A DNA stretch of 64,000 bases, from assembly GCF_011762195.1 (NCBI RefSeq), contig NZ_JAASQK010000004.1:248001-312000 (forward strand). Direction: 5' to 3'. Position 1 is the first letter of the stretch. The number at the start of each line of letters is the position of its first letter. This DNA is from Sphingomonas oligoaromativorans (GTDB taxonomy: Bacteria > Pseudomonadota > Alphaproteobacteria > Sphingomonadales > Sphingomonadaceae). Positions 35,937 through 42,854 of the stretch are shown in pieces. The notes under the pieces are model-generated. The model ran no database searches, was not told the origin of the DNA, and saw only the letters and a program-made list of their open reading frames with translations. The translations under genes and the position numbers were made by a program.

Positions 35937-36107
35937 TCATCCGGCGTCGTTGACCTGGGTAGCCACATGATTGAGCATACCGATGGCTTTCGAAGCGAAA
36001 AGCTGCACGCCGCCCATGATGGCGAGCACGATCAAAGCGCAGATGAGGCCGTATTCGATCGCGGTGGCGCCGCGCTGGTCAGACGTGAGCTTCCCGATTA
36101 TGCGCAC
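35937..36107 (-). CDS. Second Flp family type IVb pilin
   Basis: Fifty-six residues from the GTG at 36107 (RIIGKLTSDQRGATAIEYGL), chosen because GGGGATCAAC precedes it; an ATG at 36143 is possible but lengthens the leader unusually. The processing site RG/ATAIEYGL matches the other pilin, but the mature C-terminal half differs (LFASKAIGMLNHVATQVNDAG in part), so the two are paralogues, not recent copies. Confidence 0.85.
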   Translation of the reverse strand: MRIIGKLTSDQRGATAIEYGLICALIVLAIMGGVQLFASKAIGMLNHVATQVNDAG

Positions 36108-36157
36108 GTTGATCCCCTGTCGCGGCTTTTGCTCCAGCTTCACCTATTCTTCGGATA

Positions 36158-36172
36158 TTAAGGAAGATTTAC
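36158..36172 (-). promoter_or_regulatory. CtrA-like site upstream of pilin gene
   Basis: On the minus strand the sequence reads GTAA, seven bases, TTAA, one mismatch from the CtrA consensus TTAA-N7-TTAA. It lies about 50-65 bases upstream of the GTG start of the second pilin. CtrA controls pilA in Caulobacter. A single near-match can occur by chance, so this is tentative. Confidence 0.4.
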
Positions 36173-36176
36173 GCGG

Positions 36177-36593
36177 ATGAACGCGAGTTCGAACGGTAAC
36201 GGCCTGCTGCTCGTCGCGGCGGCGGCTCTGGTGGACGGCGATGGACGGGTGCTGGTGCAGCAGCGCAACTCCGGCGCGCTCAAGGGGCTGTGGGAGTTTC
36301 CGGGCGGCAAGATCGAGCCGGGCGAGACGCCGGCCGTCGCCCTGATCCGTGAACTGCGCGAGGAGCTGGGCATCGATGTCGAAGCCGCCTGCCTCGCGCC
36401 GGCGGCCTTCGCCAGCGAGCCTCTGGGGGAGCGTCACCTGCTCCTGCTGCTGCATGTCTGCCGCAAGTGGAAGGGTGTGCCCCAGCCGATCGAGGCGGCT
36501 GGCCTGCGCTGGGTGCGCCCCATCGAGCTTCATGCCTTGCCGATGCCGGAGCCGGACAAGCCCCTGATCGGCCTGCTCGAAGCGCTGGTCTAG
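36177..36593 (+). CDS. mutT: 8-oxo-dGTP diphosphatase MutT-like Nudix hydrolase
   Basis: A 138-residue Nudix protein. The Nudix box GX5EX7REUXEEXGU is complete at residues 44-66 (starting GGKIEPGE and ending RELREELGI). KGLWEFPGGK before it is typical of MutT, which removes 8-oxo-dGTP from the nucleotide pool. It starts divergently from the pilin gene only 70 bases away, and its stop overlaps that of the convergent methyltransferase gene in the tetramer CTAG. Confidence 0.88.
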   Translation: MNASSNGNGLLLVAAAALVDGDGRVLVQQRNSGALKGLWEFPGGKIEPGETPAVALIRELREELGIDVEAACLAPAAFASEPLGERHLLLLLHVCRKWKGVPQPIEAAGLRWVRPIELHALPMPEPDKPLIGLLEALV

Positions 36594-37462
36594 TCCGGCT
36601 TGCTCTTGAGCGCGGTGGCAAGGGAGGCGACCGCGCTGCCGCGCCGCGCCGGACGAGGCTGCGATTCGTCGGGCGCCCAGCCGATCAGATAGACGATCTC
36701 GAACGTCTCGGAGACGCGGCCGTCGATATCCGCCTGGCCGAGAAAGGCTCCATGCGCCGCCGCCGCCTGCATCCGCCCCAGCCGGGGCCGGTCGCCGGAC
36801 AGCACGCCGCCCTGCGCCCCGAAGCGGAGATCGGCCAGCAGCCCGTCGAGGCTGCGATAGCGGGCCTCCAGCGCCTCGCCGTCGGCAACGGGGAGGGCAA
36901 AGCCCGCGCGGGCAAGAAGATCGCCGGCCGAACGCACGTCCACCTGCGGATGGATGCGCGGCGCGACGCCCACGTCACCGGCAAGATCGGCCTGAAGCAT
37001 CGCCGCGCGCAGGCGCGGGAGGCTGCCTGCACCGGCGAAGCCCGCCATGAACAGGCCGTCCGGCTTCAGCGCGCGGCGCGCGAGCACCAGCGCGCCCGGC
37101 AGATCGTTCACGCTGTCGAGCACGCCCGCGGACATCACCAGATCGAAAGCCCCGTCGGCGAAGGGCAGGCGATCCTCGTCGCACTGGACGCCGCCCGTCG
37201 CCCGCGCGGCCGAGAAGCTCGCATCGGCACAGACCACCCACATGCCCTGCGCCCTCAGCGCGGCCGCGATCTGGTCGTCCGCCACGCCCAGCACCAGCGC
37301 GCGGGTGAAGCTGCGCTCGACCAGATCGAGCCGTCCCAGCAACTCCTCGGCGATATGCGCGGTGAGGAAGCCGTGCTGCTGGAAGCGCGCCATGGCCCGA
37401 TCCCGCCGGATGCGGCGGCGGCGGCGGTCGAACGGTTCGGGCGCGGGCTGACTGGAACTCAT
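36590..37462 (-). CDS. SAM-dependent methyltransferase, BioC/NDUFAF5-like
   Basis: A 290-residue protein from ATG 37462 (MSSSQPAPEPFDRRRRRIRR). The early FDRRRRRIRRDRA resembles the N-terminus of NDUFAF5-like proteins, which hydroxylate an arginine in complex I despite a methyltransferase fold. The later block LPFADGAFDLVMSAGVLDSVNDLPG is the acidic/post-motif region of class I methyltransferases. The pairing with divergent comF is common in alphaproteobacteria. The true reaction is not provable here. Confidence 0.85.
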   Translation of the reverse strand: MSSSQPAPEPFDRRRRRIRRDRAMARFQQHGFLTAHIAEELLGRLDLVERSFTRALVLGVADDQIAAALRAQGMWVVCADASFSAARATGGVQCDEDRLPFADGAFDLVMSAGVLDSVNDLPGALVLARRALKPDGLFMAGFAGAGSLPRLRAAMLQADLAGDVGVAPRIHPQVDVRSAGDLLARAGFALPVADGEALEARYRSLDGLLADLRFGAQGGVLSGDRPRLGRMQAAAAHGAFLGQADIDGRVSETFEIVYLIGWAPDESQPRPARRGSAVASLATALKSKPD

Positions 37463-37505
37463 GGCGGGGCTTGTGCCGTCATGCGCGTCGGGGAACAAGA
37501 GGCCT

Positions 37506-38267
37506 ATGGCTGTCGCCGTCGCGCTTCATGTGCTTCGCTCGCTCCGCTCGGCGGGGTTGGACTTTGCCTTGCCGCCGCGCTGTCCGGGCTGCGGCGCGAT
37601 CGTCGACGGCGATCATCGGTTTTGCGTGACGTGCTGGCAGTCGCTGGAGTTTCTCGGCTCGCCGAACTGCATCCGCTGCGCCGTCCCCCTGCCGCACGAC
37701 ATCGGGCCGGACGCGACCTGCGCCGCGTGCGATCGCGATCCGCCGGTCTTCGATCGGGCCGCCGCGGCGGTGGCCTATGGGGAGGTGGCGCGCACGGTCG
37801 CGCTGCGCCTGAAATATGGGCGGCGGCCGGGTGTCGCGCGGACGATGGCGGGGCAGATGGCCCGGCTGCTCGGCGATCTCCCGCCGGGTGCCTGTGTGGG
37901 GGCGGTGCCGCTCCATCGCTGGCGGCTGTGGAAGCGTGGCTATAATCAGGCGCTGCTGATCGCGCGGGGCGTCGCGGAAGAGGCTGGGCTCGATTGCGTG
38001 CCGGACCTGATCGAGCGGACCCGCGCGACGCCGACCCTGCGTGGGCTGGGCACGCGGGAGCGGCGGCAGGCGGTGCGGGATGCTTTCCGCGTGCCCGCAC
38101 GTCACCGTCAGGCCCTCGACGGCCGGATCGTGCTGCTCGTGGACGATGTGTTCACCAGCGGCGCCACGGCGGAAGCCTGCGCCCGCGCGTTGAAGGAGGC
38201 GGGGGCTCGCGAAGTGCGCCTGCTCTGCTGGGCGCGCGTGCTGCGCGAGGAGGGCGCGGCCCGTTGA
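37506..38267 (+). CDS. comF: ComF family phosphoribosyltransferase-like protein
   Basis: A 253-residue protein. ATG 37506 is preceded by AAGAGG at good spacing; the frame extends upstream to 37461 without support. An N-terminal zinc-ribbon area has CPGCG, CVTCW, CIRC and CAAC, and the C-terminal PRTase loop is VLLVDDVFTSGATA. ComF is needed for DNA uptake in naturally competent bacteria; in others its role is unclear. It heads a run with grxC, a nitrilase-family gene and DUF1178. Confidence 0.92.
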   Translation: MAVAVALHVLRSLRSAGLDFALPPRCPGCGAIVDGDHRFCVTCWQSLEFLGSPNCIRCAVPLPHDIGPDATCAACDRDPPVFDRAAAAVAYGEVARTVALRLKYGRRPGVARTMAGQMARLLGDLPPGACVGAVPLHRWRLWKRGYNQALLIARGVAEEAGLDCVPDLIERTRATPTLRGLGTRERRQAVRDAFRVPARHRQALDGRIVLLVDDVFTSGATAEACARALKEAGAREVRLLCWARVLREEGAAR

Positions 38268-38320
38268 CATTCCGGCGCGCAATCCACAGTTCCGCGTCAA
38301 ACTGGAAAAGGTCCGTTCGG

Positions 38321-38578
38321 ATGGCGAAGATCGAAGTCTATACGAAGATGGGTTGCCCTTATTGCACGCGCGCGCGCCGGCTGCTCGAAGCCAAGGGCGT
38401 GGCGTATGAGGATATCGACATCACGATGGGCGGCCCGAAGCGCAAGGAAATGCTGGAGCGCGCGCCGCATCATACGACCGTGCCGTCCATCTTCATCAAC
38501 GGTCGCCATATCGGCGGCTCGGACGATCTCGCGGCGCTGGAAGCGCGCGGCGCGCTCGACGAGCTTCTCGCGGCCTGA
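38321..38578 (+). CDS. grxC: Glutaredoxin 3
   Basis: An 85-residue dithiol glutaredoxin with CPYC (Cys12 and Cys15), TVPSIFING with the cis-proline, and IGGSDDLAALE for glutathione binding. It reduces disulphides and ribonucleotide reductase using glutathione. Start ATG 38321 gives the normal length. It is followed by the nitrilase-family gene after 8 bases. Confidence 0.96.
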   Translation: MAKIEVYTKMGCPYCTRARRLLEAKGVAYEDIDITMGGPKRKEMLERAPHHTTVPSIFINGRHIGGSDDLAALEARGALDELLAA

Positions 38579-38586
38579 TCCGGGCG

Positions 38587-39417
38587 ATGCGCGTCGCCGT
38601 CCTCCAGATGCGGAGCGGGATCGATCCCGCCGCCAATGCCCGCGCGCTGGTCGCGGGGCTGGAGGAGGCGGCCGCGGGCGGTGCCGCGATCGCCTTCACG
38701 CCCGAGATGACGGGGCTGCTGGATCGCGATCGCAAGCGCGCGGCCTTGTCGATCGTCGGCGAGGAGGCGGACGCCGTGCTGGCCGCCGCGCGCGAGACGG
38801 CCTCGCGGCTCGGATTGTGGGTTCAGCTCGGCTCGCTGGCCCTGCGGCCGGGGGGCGAGGAGGGGCGCTATGTCAATCGCGGCTTCCTGATCGACCCGGC
38901 GGGCGCCATCCGTGCCCGCTACGACAAGCTCCATCTCTTCGACGTGGACCTGCCGAGCGGCGAGAGCTGGCGCGAATCCGCCGCCTATGCGCCGGGGGCG
39001 GGCGCGGTGGTGGCCGAAACGCCGGTCGGGCGGCTGGGCCTCAGCATCTGTTACGACATGCGCTTCCCGGATCTCTATCGCGCGCTGAGCGATGCGGGCG
39101 CCGAGATATTGTCGGTGCCCGCCGCCTTCACGGTGCCGACCGGGCGGGCGCATTGGCACATCCTGCTCCGCGCCCGCGCGATCGAGGCGGGGTGCTTCGT
39201 GGTCGCCGCCGCGCAGGCGGGGACGCACGAGGACGGCCGCTCCACCTACGGTCATTCGCTGGTCGTCGATCCGTGGGGCGAGGTGTTGCTCGACATGGGC
39301 GAGGAACCCGGCGTCGGCTTCGCCGAGATCGATCGGGCGCGGCTCGAGGATGTGCGGGCGCGCATCCCGGCGCTGCGCCACCGGCGGCCGATCCCGGCCG
39401 TGGAGCGTGCCGGATGA
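38587..39417 (+). CDS. Carbon-nitrogen hydrolase (nitrilase family, Nit1/Nit2-like)
   Basis: A 276-residue amidase-type enzyme. The catalytic triad is visible as Glu40 (FTPEMTG), Lys114 (RYDKLHLFDVDLP) and Cys155 (GLSICYDMRFPDLYR). The Nit-branch members hydrolyse deaminated glutathione or omega-amides of 2-oxoacids; location right after glutaredoxin supports glutathione repair, by inference. Its stop overlaps the next ATG by 4 bases. Confidence 0.92.
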   Translation: MRVAVLQMRSGIDPAANARALVAGLEEAAAGGAAIAFTPEMTGLLDRDRKRAALSIVGEEADAVLAAARETASRLGLWVQLGSLALRPGGEEGRYVNRGFLIDPAGAIRARYDKLHLFDVDLPSGESWRESAAYAPGAGAVVAETPVGRLGLSICYDMRFPDLYRALSDAGAEILSVPAAFTVPTGRAHWHILLRARAIEAGCFVVAAAQAGTHEDGRSTYGHSLVVDPWGEVLLDMGEEPGVGFAEIDRARLEDVRARIPALRHRRPIPAVERAG

Positions 39418-39830
39418 TCGTGTTCGATCTCAACTGCGGCGTCGGCCATGTGTTCGAGGCGTGGTTCGGCAGCCAGGACGATTATGACGGCCAGCGCGAG
39501 CGCGGGCTCGTATTCTGCCCGGTATGCGGTGACGGAGAGGTTTCCAAGGCCCCGATGGCGCCCCGCATCTCCACGGGCGAGGGGAGGCCTCAGGCCGATC
39601 CCCAGGCGATGATGCGGGCGCTGATGGCGGCGCAGGCGAAGCTGCTGTCCGGCTCGGAAGATGTCGGTGGCCGATTCGCGGAGGAAGCGCGGGCGATCCA
39701 CCTCGGCGATGCGGAAGAGCGGCTGATCCACGGCCGCGCCACGCCGACCGAGGCGCGGATGCTGGTGGAGGAAGGCGTGCCGGTGGCGCCGCTGCCATTT
39801 CCGGTCCGCGATCGCACGCGGGACAATTGA
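39414..39830 (+). CDS. DUF1178 family protein
   Basis: A 138-residue protein beginning MIVFDLNCGVGHVFEAWFGS, with CPVCGD near residues 35-40. The first Cys8 and the CxxC may bind zinc, as in other small zinc-ribbon proteins. DUF1178 has no known function. It is translationally coupled to the nitrilase gene, an arrangement common in alphaproteobacteria, and ends 35 bases before tRNA-Arg. Confidence 0.9.
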   Translation: MIVFDLNCGVGHVFEAWFGSQDDYDGQRERGLVFCPVCGDGEVSKAPMAPRISTGEGRPQADPQAMMRALMAAQAKLLSGSEDVGGRFAEEARAIHLGDAEERLIHGRATPTEARMLVEEGVPVAPLPFPVRDRTRDN

Positions 39831-39865
39831 CCCGGAGCCCTCCCACATCTAACCCTCCGCGCCGT

Positions 39866-39942
39866 GGCTCCATAGCTCAGCAGGATAGAGCGACGGTTTC
39901 CTAAACCGCAGGTCGGGGGTTCGAATCCCTCTGGGGCCACCA
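39866..39942 (+). tRNA. tRNA-Arg, anticodon CCU
   Basis: A 77-base cloverleaf with encoded CCA. Acceptor GGCTCCA pairs TGGGGCC with one G-U. The D stem is GCTC/GAGC, the anticodon loop TTCCTAA has CCT at 39900-39902, and the T stem GGGGG/CCCTC closes TTCGAAT. The top anticodon-stem pair (27-43) is A-C. It reads AGG codons. No integrated element is seen at its 3' end. Confidence 0.96.
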
Positions 39943-40078
39943 AGCTTCCACCGGCCGTCAGCCGAATATCGGCAACACCCTCGTGACGAGCGTGGCGGCC
40001 CGGCTGCGTGCGGCCCCCTTTGCGATCTCCCCGATGCCATCCGAGACATCATCGCTCGCTGAGGGTTGCTCGAATCAT

Positions 40079-40095
40079 ATGTTACATCATAACAT
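40079..40095. promoter_or_regulatory. Zur-box-like palindrome
   Basis: ATGTTACATCATAACAT has exact 6-base arms around CATCA and closely fits the proteobacterial Zur operator pattern (TGTTATA...TATAACA). It is 50 bases before the DUF2946-like gene and upstream of the znuD-like receptor gene, so zinc repression of both genes is likely. The identification of the box is by resemblance only. Confidence 0.75.
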
Positions 40096-40145
40096 GACAA
40101 GAGGAAGTGGCCCCTTCATCCGGGCGGGCGAGCAAGCGAGCGGGA

Positions 40146-40529
40146 ATGAAGGGGCAACGGGCGCGAGGCAGGGAACTCGGTTCCGGCACAGGATGCCGGT
40201 TCGCGTTCCTGTGCGCGCTTCTGCTGGCTCTGCTGGGGCAGAGCATCGTCACCCAGTCTCACATCCACGACCGGGATATGAGCAGCCCGGCGGCCCGGCA
40301 GGGACCCCGGATTTCCCCGAGCAGACTACCGGCGCCTGCGCCCGCGGATTGTCCGCTTTGCAGGGAAAGCGCGCAGGCGGGACATTATCTGAGTCCGTCC
40401 ACGTTCCAGCTTGCTCCGGTTGCGAGGGCCTTCCCGCCGTGCGGCGTTCCATCGCTGACGCGGATCATCTGCCGGCTTCACGGTTTCGGATGGCGAAGCC
40501 GGGCTCCGCCCACCCCGCTCCACGACTGA
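40146..40529 (+). CDS. Small exported protein, DUF2946-like, CPLC motif
   Basis: A 127-residue protein from ATG 40146 (MKGQRARGRELGSG), with GAGCGGGA upstream. One hydrophobic segment (FAFLCALLLALLGQSIVTQ) is followed by SHIHDRD, then a Pro-rich area, then CPLCRES and a His-bearing AGHYLSP. The C-terminus ends SRAPPTPLHD, like the RAPP-type ends I recall for DUF2946 proteins near TonB receptors. The clustered His and Cys suggest metal handling. It lies between the Zur-like box and the ZnuD-like receptor, about 90 bases before the receptor gene. Function unknown. Confidence 0.65.
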   Translation: MKGQRARGRELGSGTGCRFAFLCALLLALLGQSIVTQSHIHDRDMSSPAARQGPRISPSRLPAPAPADCPLCRESAQAGHYLSPSTFQLAPVARAFPPCGVPSLTRIICRLHGFGWRSRAPPTPLHD

Positions 40530-40620
40530 CAAAGAGAAGAAGAGGCGGTGCTCGCGCCGCTGCCCCCGGTTTCGGGGCCGAGCCCGCGCGCCCGCCGCCA
40601 AGGTCATGGAGTTATTTGAA

Positions 40621-42621
40621 ATGCGATCCGTTTTTCTGTTCGGTGCGGCATCCGCTGCGCTGATGCCCGCCGTCGCGCTGGCGGACGATCTCGCTGGCGA
40701 CAATGCCGACCAGCGCCAGATCATCGTGACGGCGTCGCCGATCACGTCGGCGCAGGATGAGACACCCTCGATCGTCGCCAAGATCGATCGCGGCCAGATC
40801 CTGGCCAATGGCGGCGCGAGCATCGCGGATTCGCTGGCCGACATTCCCGGCATTTCGGCGACGAGCTTCGCCTCGGGGGCGAGCCGCCCGATCATCCGCG
40901 GCATGGATGCGACCCGTGTCCGTATTCTCGAAGATGGCACCAGCAGCTCCGACGTATCGGATATCGGCCCCGATCACGGCATCCCGATCGATCCGCTTTC
41001 GGCCCAGAGCATCGAGGTGGTGCGTGGGGCCGGCACGTTGCGCTACGGCAGCCAGGCGATCGGCGGTGTCGTCAACGTGCTGAACAATCGCGTGCCGACG
41101 GGCCTGCCCGACAAGCCGATCTCCGCCGAGATGACGGGCAGCTATGACAGCGTTTCCGACACGGGGGAGGGCTCGCTGCTCGCCGATGGCAAGGTGGGCG
41201 ATGCGATCGCCGTCCATGTCGACGGCTTCTATCGCCATGCCGGAGACTATGACACGCCGGATGGGACGCAGCAGAATAGCTGGTTCCATGGCTATGGCGA
41301 AACCGTGGGCGGCTCCTATTTCTTCGGCCCCGGCAAGGGCAGCCATGTCGGCGCGGCGATCATGCAATATGACGCCCAATACGGCATCCCCAGCGACACC
41401 ACCCACATCGACATGCACCAGACGAAGGTGCTGACCCGCAACTCGTTCGATCTCGGGACGGGCCTGTTCCGCACGCTGAATGTCGACGGCAGCTATGCGA
41501 AATATCATCATAGCGAAGTGGAGCCGGACGGCACCGTCGACACCACCTTCCGCAACAAGGAATATGACGGCCATGCGGAGCTGCTGATGGGGCCGATCGG
41601 CTTCATCCGCAATTCGGCGCTGGGCGTGGAGATTCAGCATCGCGACTTCTCCGCGATCGGCGAAGACAGCAGCTATCTCTTCCCGACCGTGACCGAGAGC
41701 CAGGCAGGTTATATCTTCACCGAAACGCCCGTCACCTCGACGCTGCGCGTGCAGGCGAGCGGCCGTGTCGAGCATGTGAGCGTGAAGGGGACGCCGGCGT
41801 CGGATATCCGCACCAAGGTGGATTATACGCCGGTCAGCGGTGCGGTCGGGGCGCTGCTCGACGTGGGGAAGATCGCGAAGCTGGGCCTCACCTTTTCGAG
41901 CACGGGCCGCGCGCCGGCGCAGACCGAGTTGTTCGCGCGAGGCGGGCATGACGGACCCGATACGTTCGAAACCGGCGACCCCACTCTGAAGATCGAGCGG
42001 GCCAATTCGCTGGAGGCGACCTTGCGCCTCAACGGGGGCGGATTCCGCTTCGAGGGCAGCGTCTACAGCACCTGGTTCCATAACTATATCTACGGCGATC
42101 TGACCGGGCGCACCTGTGACGATGATGGCGCGTGCGTCGAAGGGGATGGCGAAGAGCTGCGGGAACTCAACTACCGCCAGCAGGACGCGCATTTCCGGGG
42201 GGCGGAAGCGCAAGCTTCCTATCAGCTTCTCAAGACCGCATCGGGGGCCACGCTCGATGTGAAGGCGTTGGGCGATTATGTACGCGCCACGCTCGATGAC
42301 GGCGGCAATGTGCCGCGCATCCCGCCCTATCGTGCCGGAGGGGGCCTGTCGTGGCGGAGCGATCCCCTCGATGCCGGCTTCATGCTCATCCATGTCGGCC
42401 GGCAAGGCAGGTTCGGGGCCTTCGACACGCCGACGCCGGGCTATAACGAGCTGAATGCGCAGATCGCCCTCCGTCCCTTCCGGGAGCATCGGGGCGTGGA
42501 GCTGGCGCTGGTCGGCCGCAACCTGACCAACGATACGCAGCGGAACGCCGCCGCGCTCAACAAGGACGAGGTTCTGCTTCCGGGTCGCAACATCCGGCTG
42601 GTCCTGAAGGTCGCCCTGTAA
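40621..42621 (+). CDS. znuD: TonB-dependent receptor, ZnuD-like
   Basis: A 666-residue outer-membrane receptor. ATG 40621 is preceded by GGAG at 9 bases and starts a signal peptide (to about residue 20, AVALADD); an ATG at 40606 is less likely. The plug domain spans about 30-150 (SIVAKIDRGQILANGG, IIRGMDATRVRILEDG, LRYGSQAIGGVVNVL). The barrel ends in an aromatic-free LVLKVAL. The segment TELFARGGHDGPDTFETGDP matches ZnuD-type zinc receptors. It imports zinc, or zinc-haem in some species, with TonB energy. The Zur-like box upstream supports zinc control. Confidence 0.87.
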   Translation: MRSVFLFGAASAALMPAVALADDLAGDNADQRQIIVTASPITSAQDETPSIVAKIDRGQILANGGASIADSLADIPGISATSFASGASRPIIRGMDATRVRILEDGTSSSDVSDIGPDHGIPIDPLSAQSIEVVRGAGTLRYGSQAIGGVVNVLNNRVPTGLPDKPISAEMTGSYDSVSDTGEGSLLADGKVGDAIAVHVDGFYRHAGDYDTPDGTQQNSWFHGYGETVGGSYFFGPGKGSHVGAAIMQYDAQYGIPSDTTHIDMHQTKVLTRNSFDLGTGLFRTLNVDGSYAKYHHSEVEPDGTVDTTFRNKEYDGHAELLMGPIGFIRNSALGVEIQHRDFSAIGEDSSYLFPTVTESQAGYIFTETPVTSTLRVQASGRVEHVSVKGTPASDIRTKVDYTPVSGAVGALLDVGKIAKLGLTFSSTGRAPAQTELFARGGHDGPDTFETGDPTLKIERANSLEATLRLNGGGFRFEGSVYSTWFHNYIYGDLTGRTCDDDGACVEGDGEELRELNYRQQDAHFRGAEAQASYQLLKTASGATLDVKALGDYVRATLDDGGNVPRIPPYRAGGGLSWRSDPLDAGFMLIHVGRQGRFGAFDTPTPGYNELNAQIALRPFREHRGVELALVGRNLTNDTQRNAAALNKDEVLLPGRNIRLVLKVAL

Positions 42622-42630
42622 ACATGATCC

Positions 42631-42657
42631 GTGGCGGCCGCGCTGGACGGCCGCCAC
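42631..42657 (+). terminator. Hairpin after znuD-like gene
   Basis: GTGGCGGCCG and CGGCCGCCAC form a perfect 10-base stem around a 7-base loop, 9 bases after the stop. There is no T-run, so it may be a factor-assisted terminator or an mRNA-stabilising hairpin. Confidence 0.6.
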
Positions 42658-42744
42658 GCCCGCTCTTCATGGACGAACCTATGAGGTAAAACTTTTCTTC
42701 TTATTCAAGGGGATGTCCTGGGCCGCTTACTTCCGGTTAAGCCT

Positions 42745-42763
42745 TTTCCCTCTATAAGGGAAA
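42745..42763. other. Short hairpin in the 42.66-42.85 kb gap
   Basis: TTTCCCT and AGGGAAA form a 7-base stem around CTATA, about 90 bases upstream of the PAS-GGDEF-EAL gene. The rest of this gap shows nothing I can name; I looked for a c-di-GMP riboswitch and did not find its core. Confidence 0.4.
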
Positions 42764-42854
42764 GAGCCGTGCAAGGAACTGGGAGAGAAAGTCCGTCGCG
42801 GCTGCGTTGAGGACGGCGGGAAAGCGTCTTCAGTAGGTCGCGAGGCGCGGGACT

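Noticed and set aside
39866-40078. Integrated element at tRNA-Arg
   Set aside because: No integrase, no second copy of the tRNA 3' end and no composition change were seen after it.
42658-42854. Possible cyclic-di-GMP riboswitch before the PAS-GGDEF-EAL gene
   Set aside because: Only a simple 7-base hairpin is present; the conserved GEMM core and tetraloop receptor pattern are missing.
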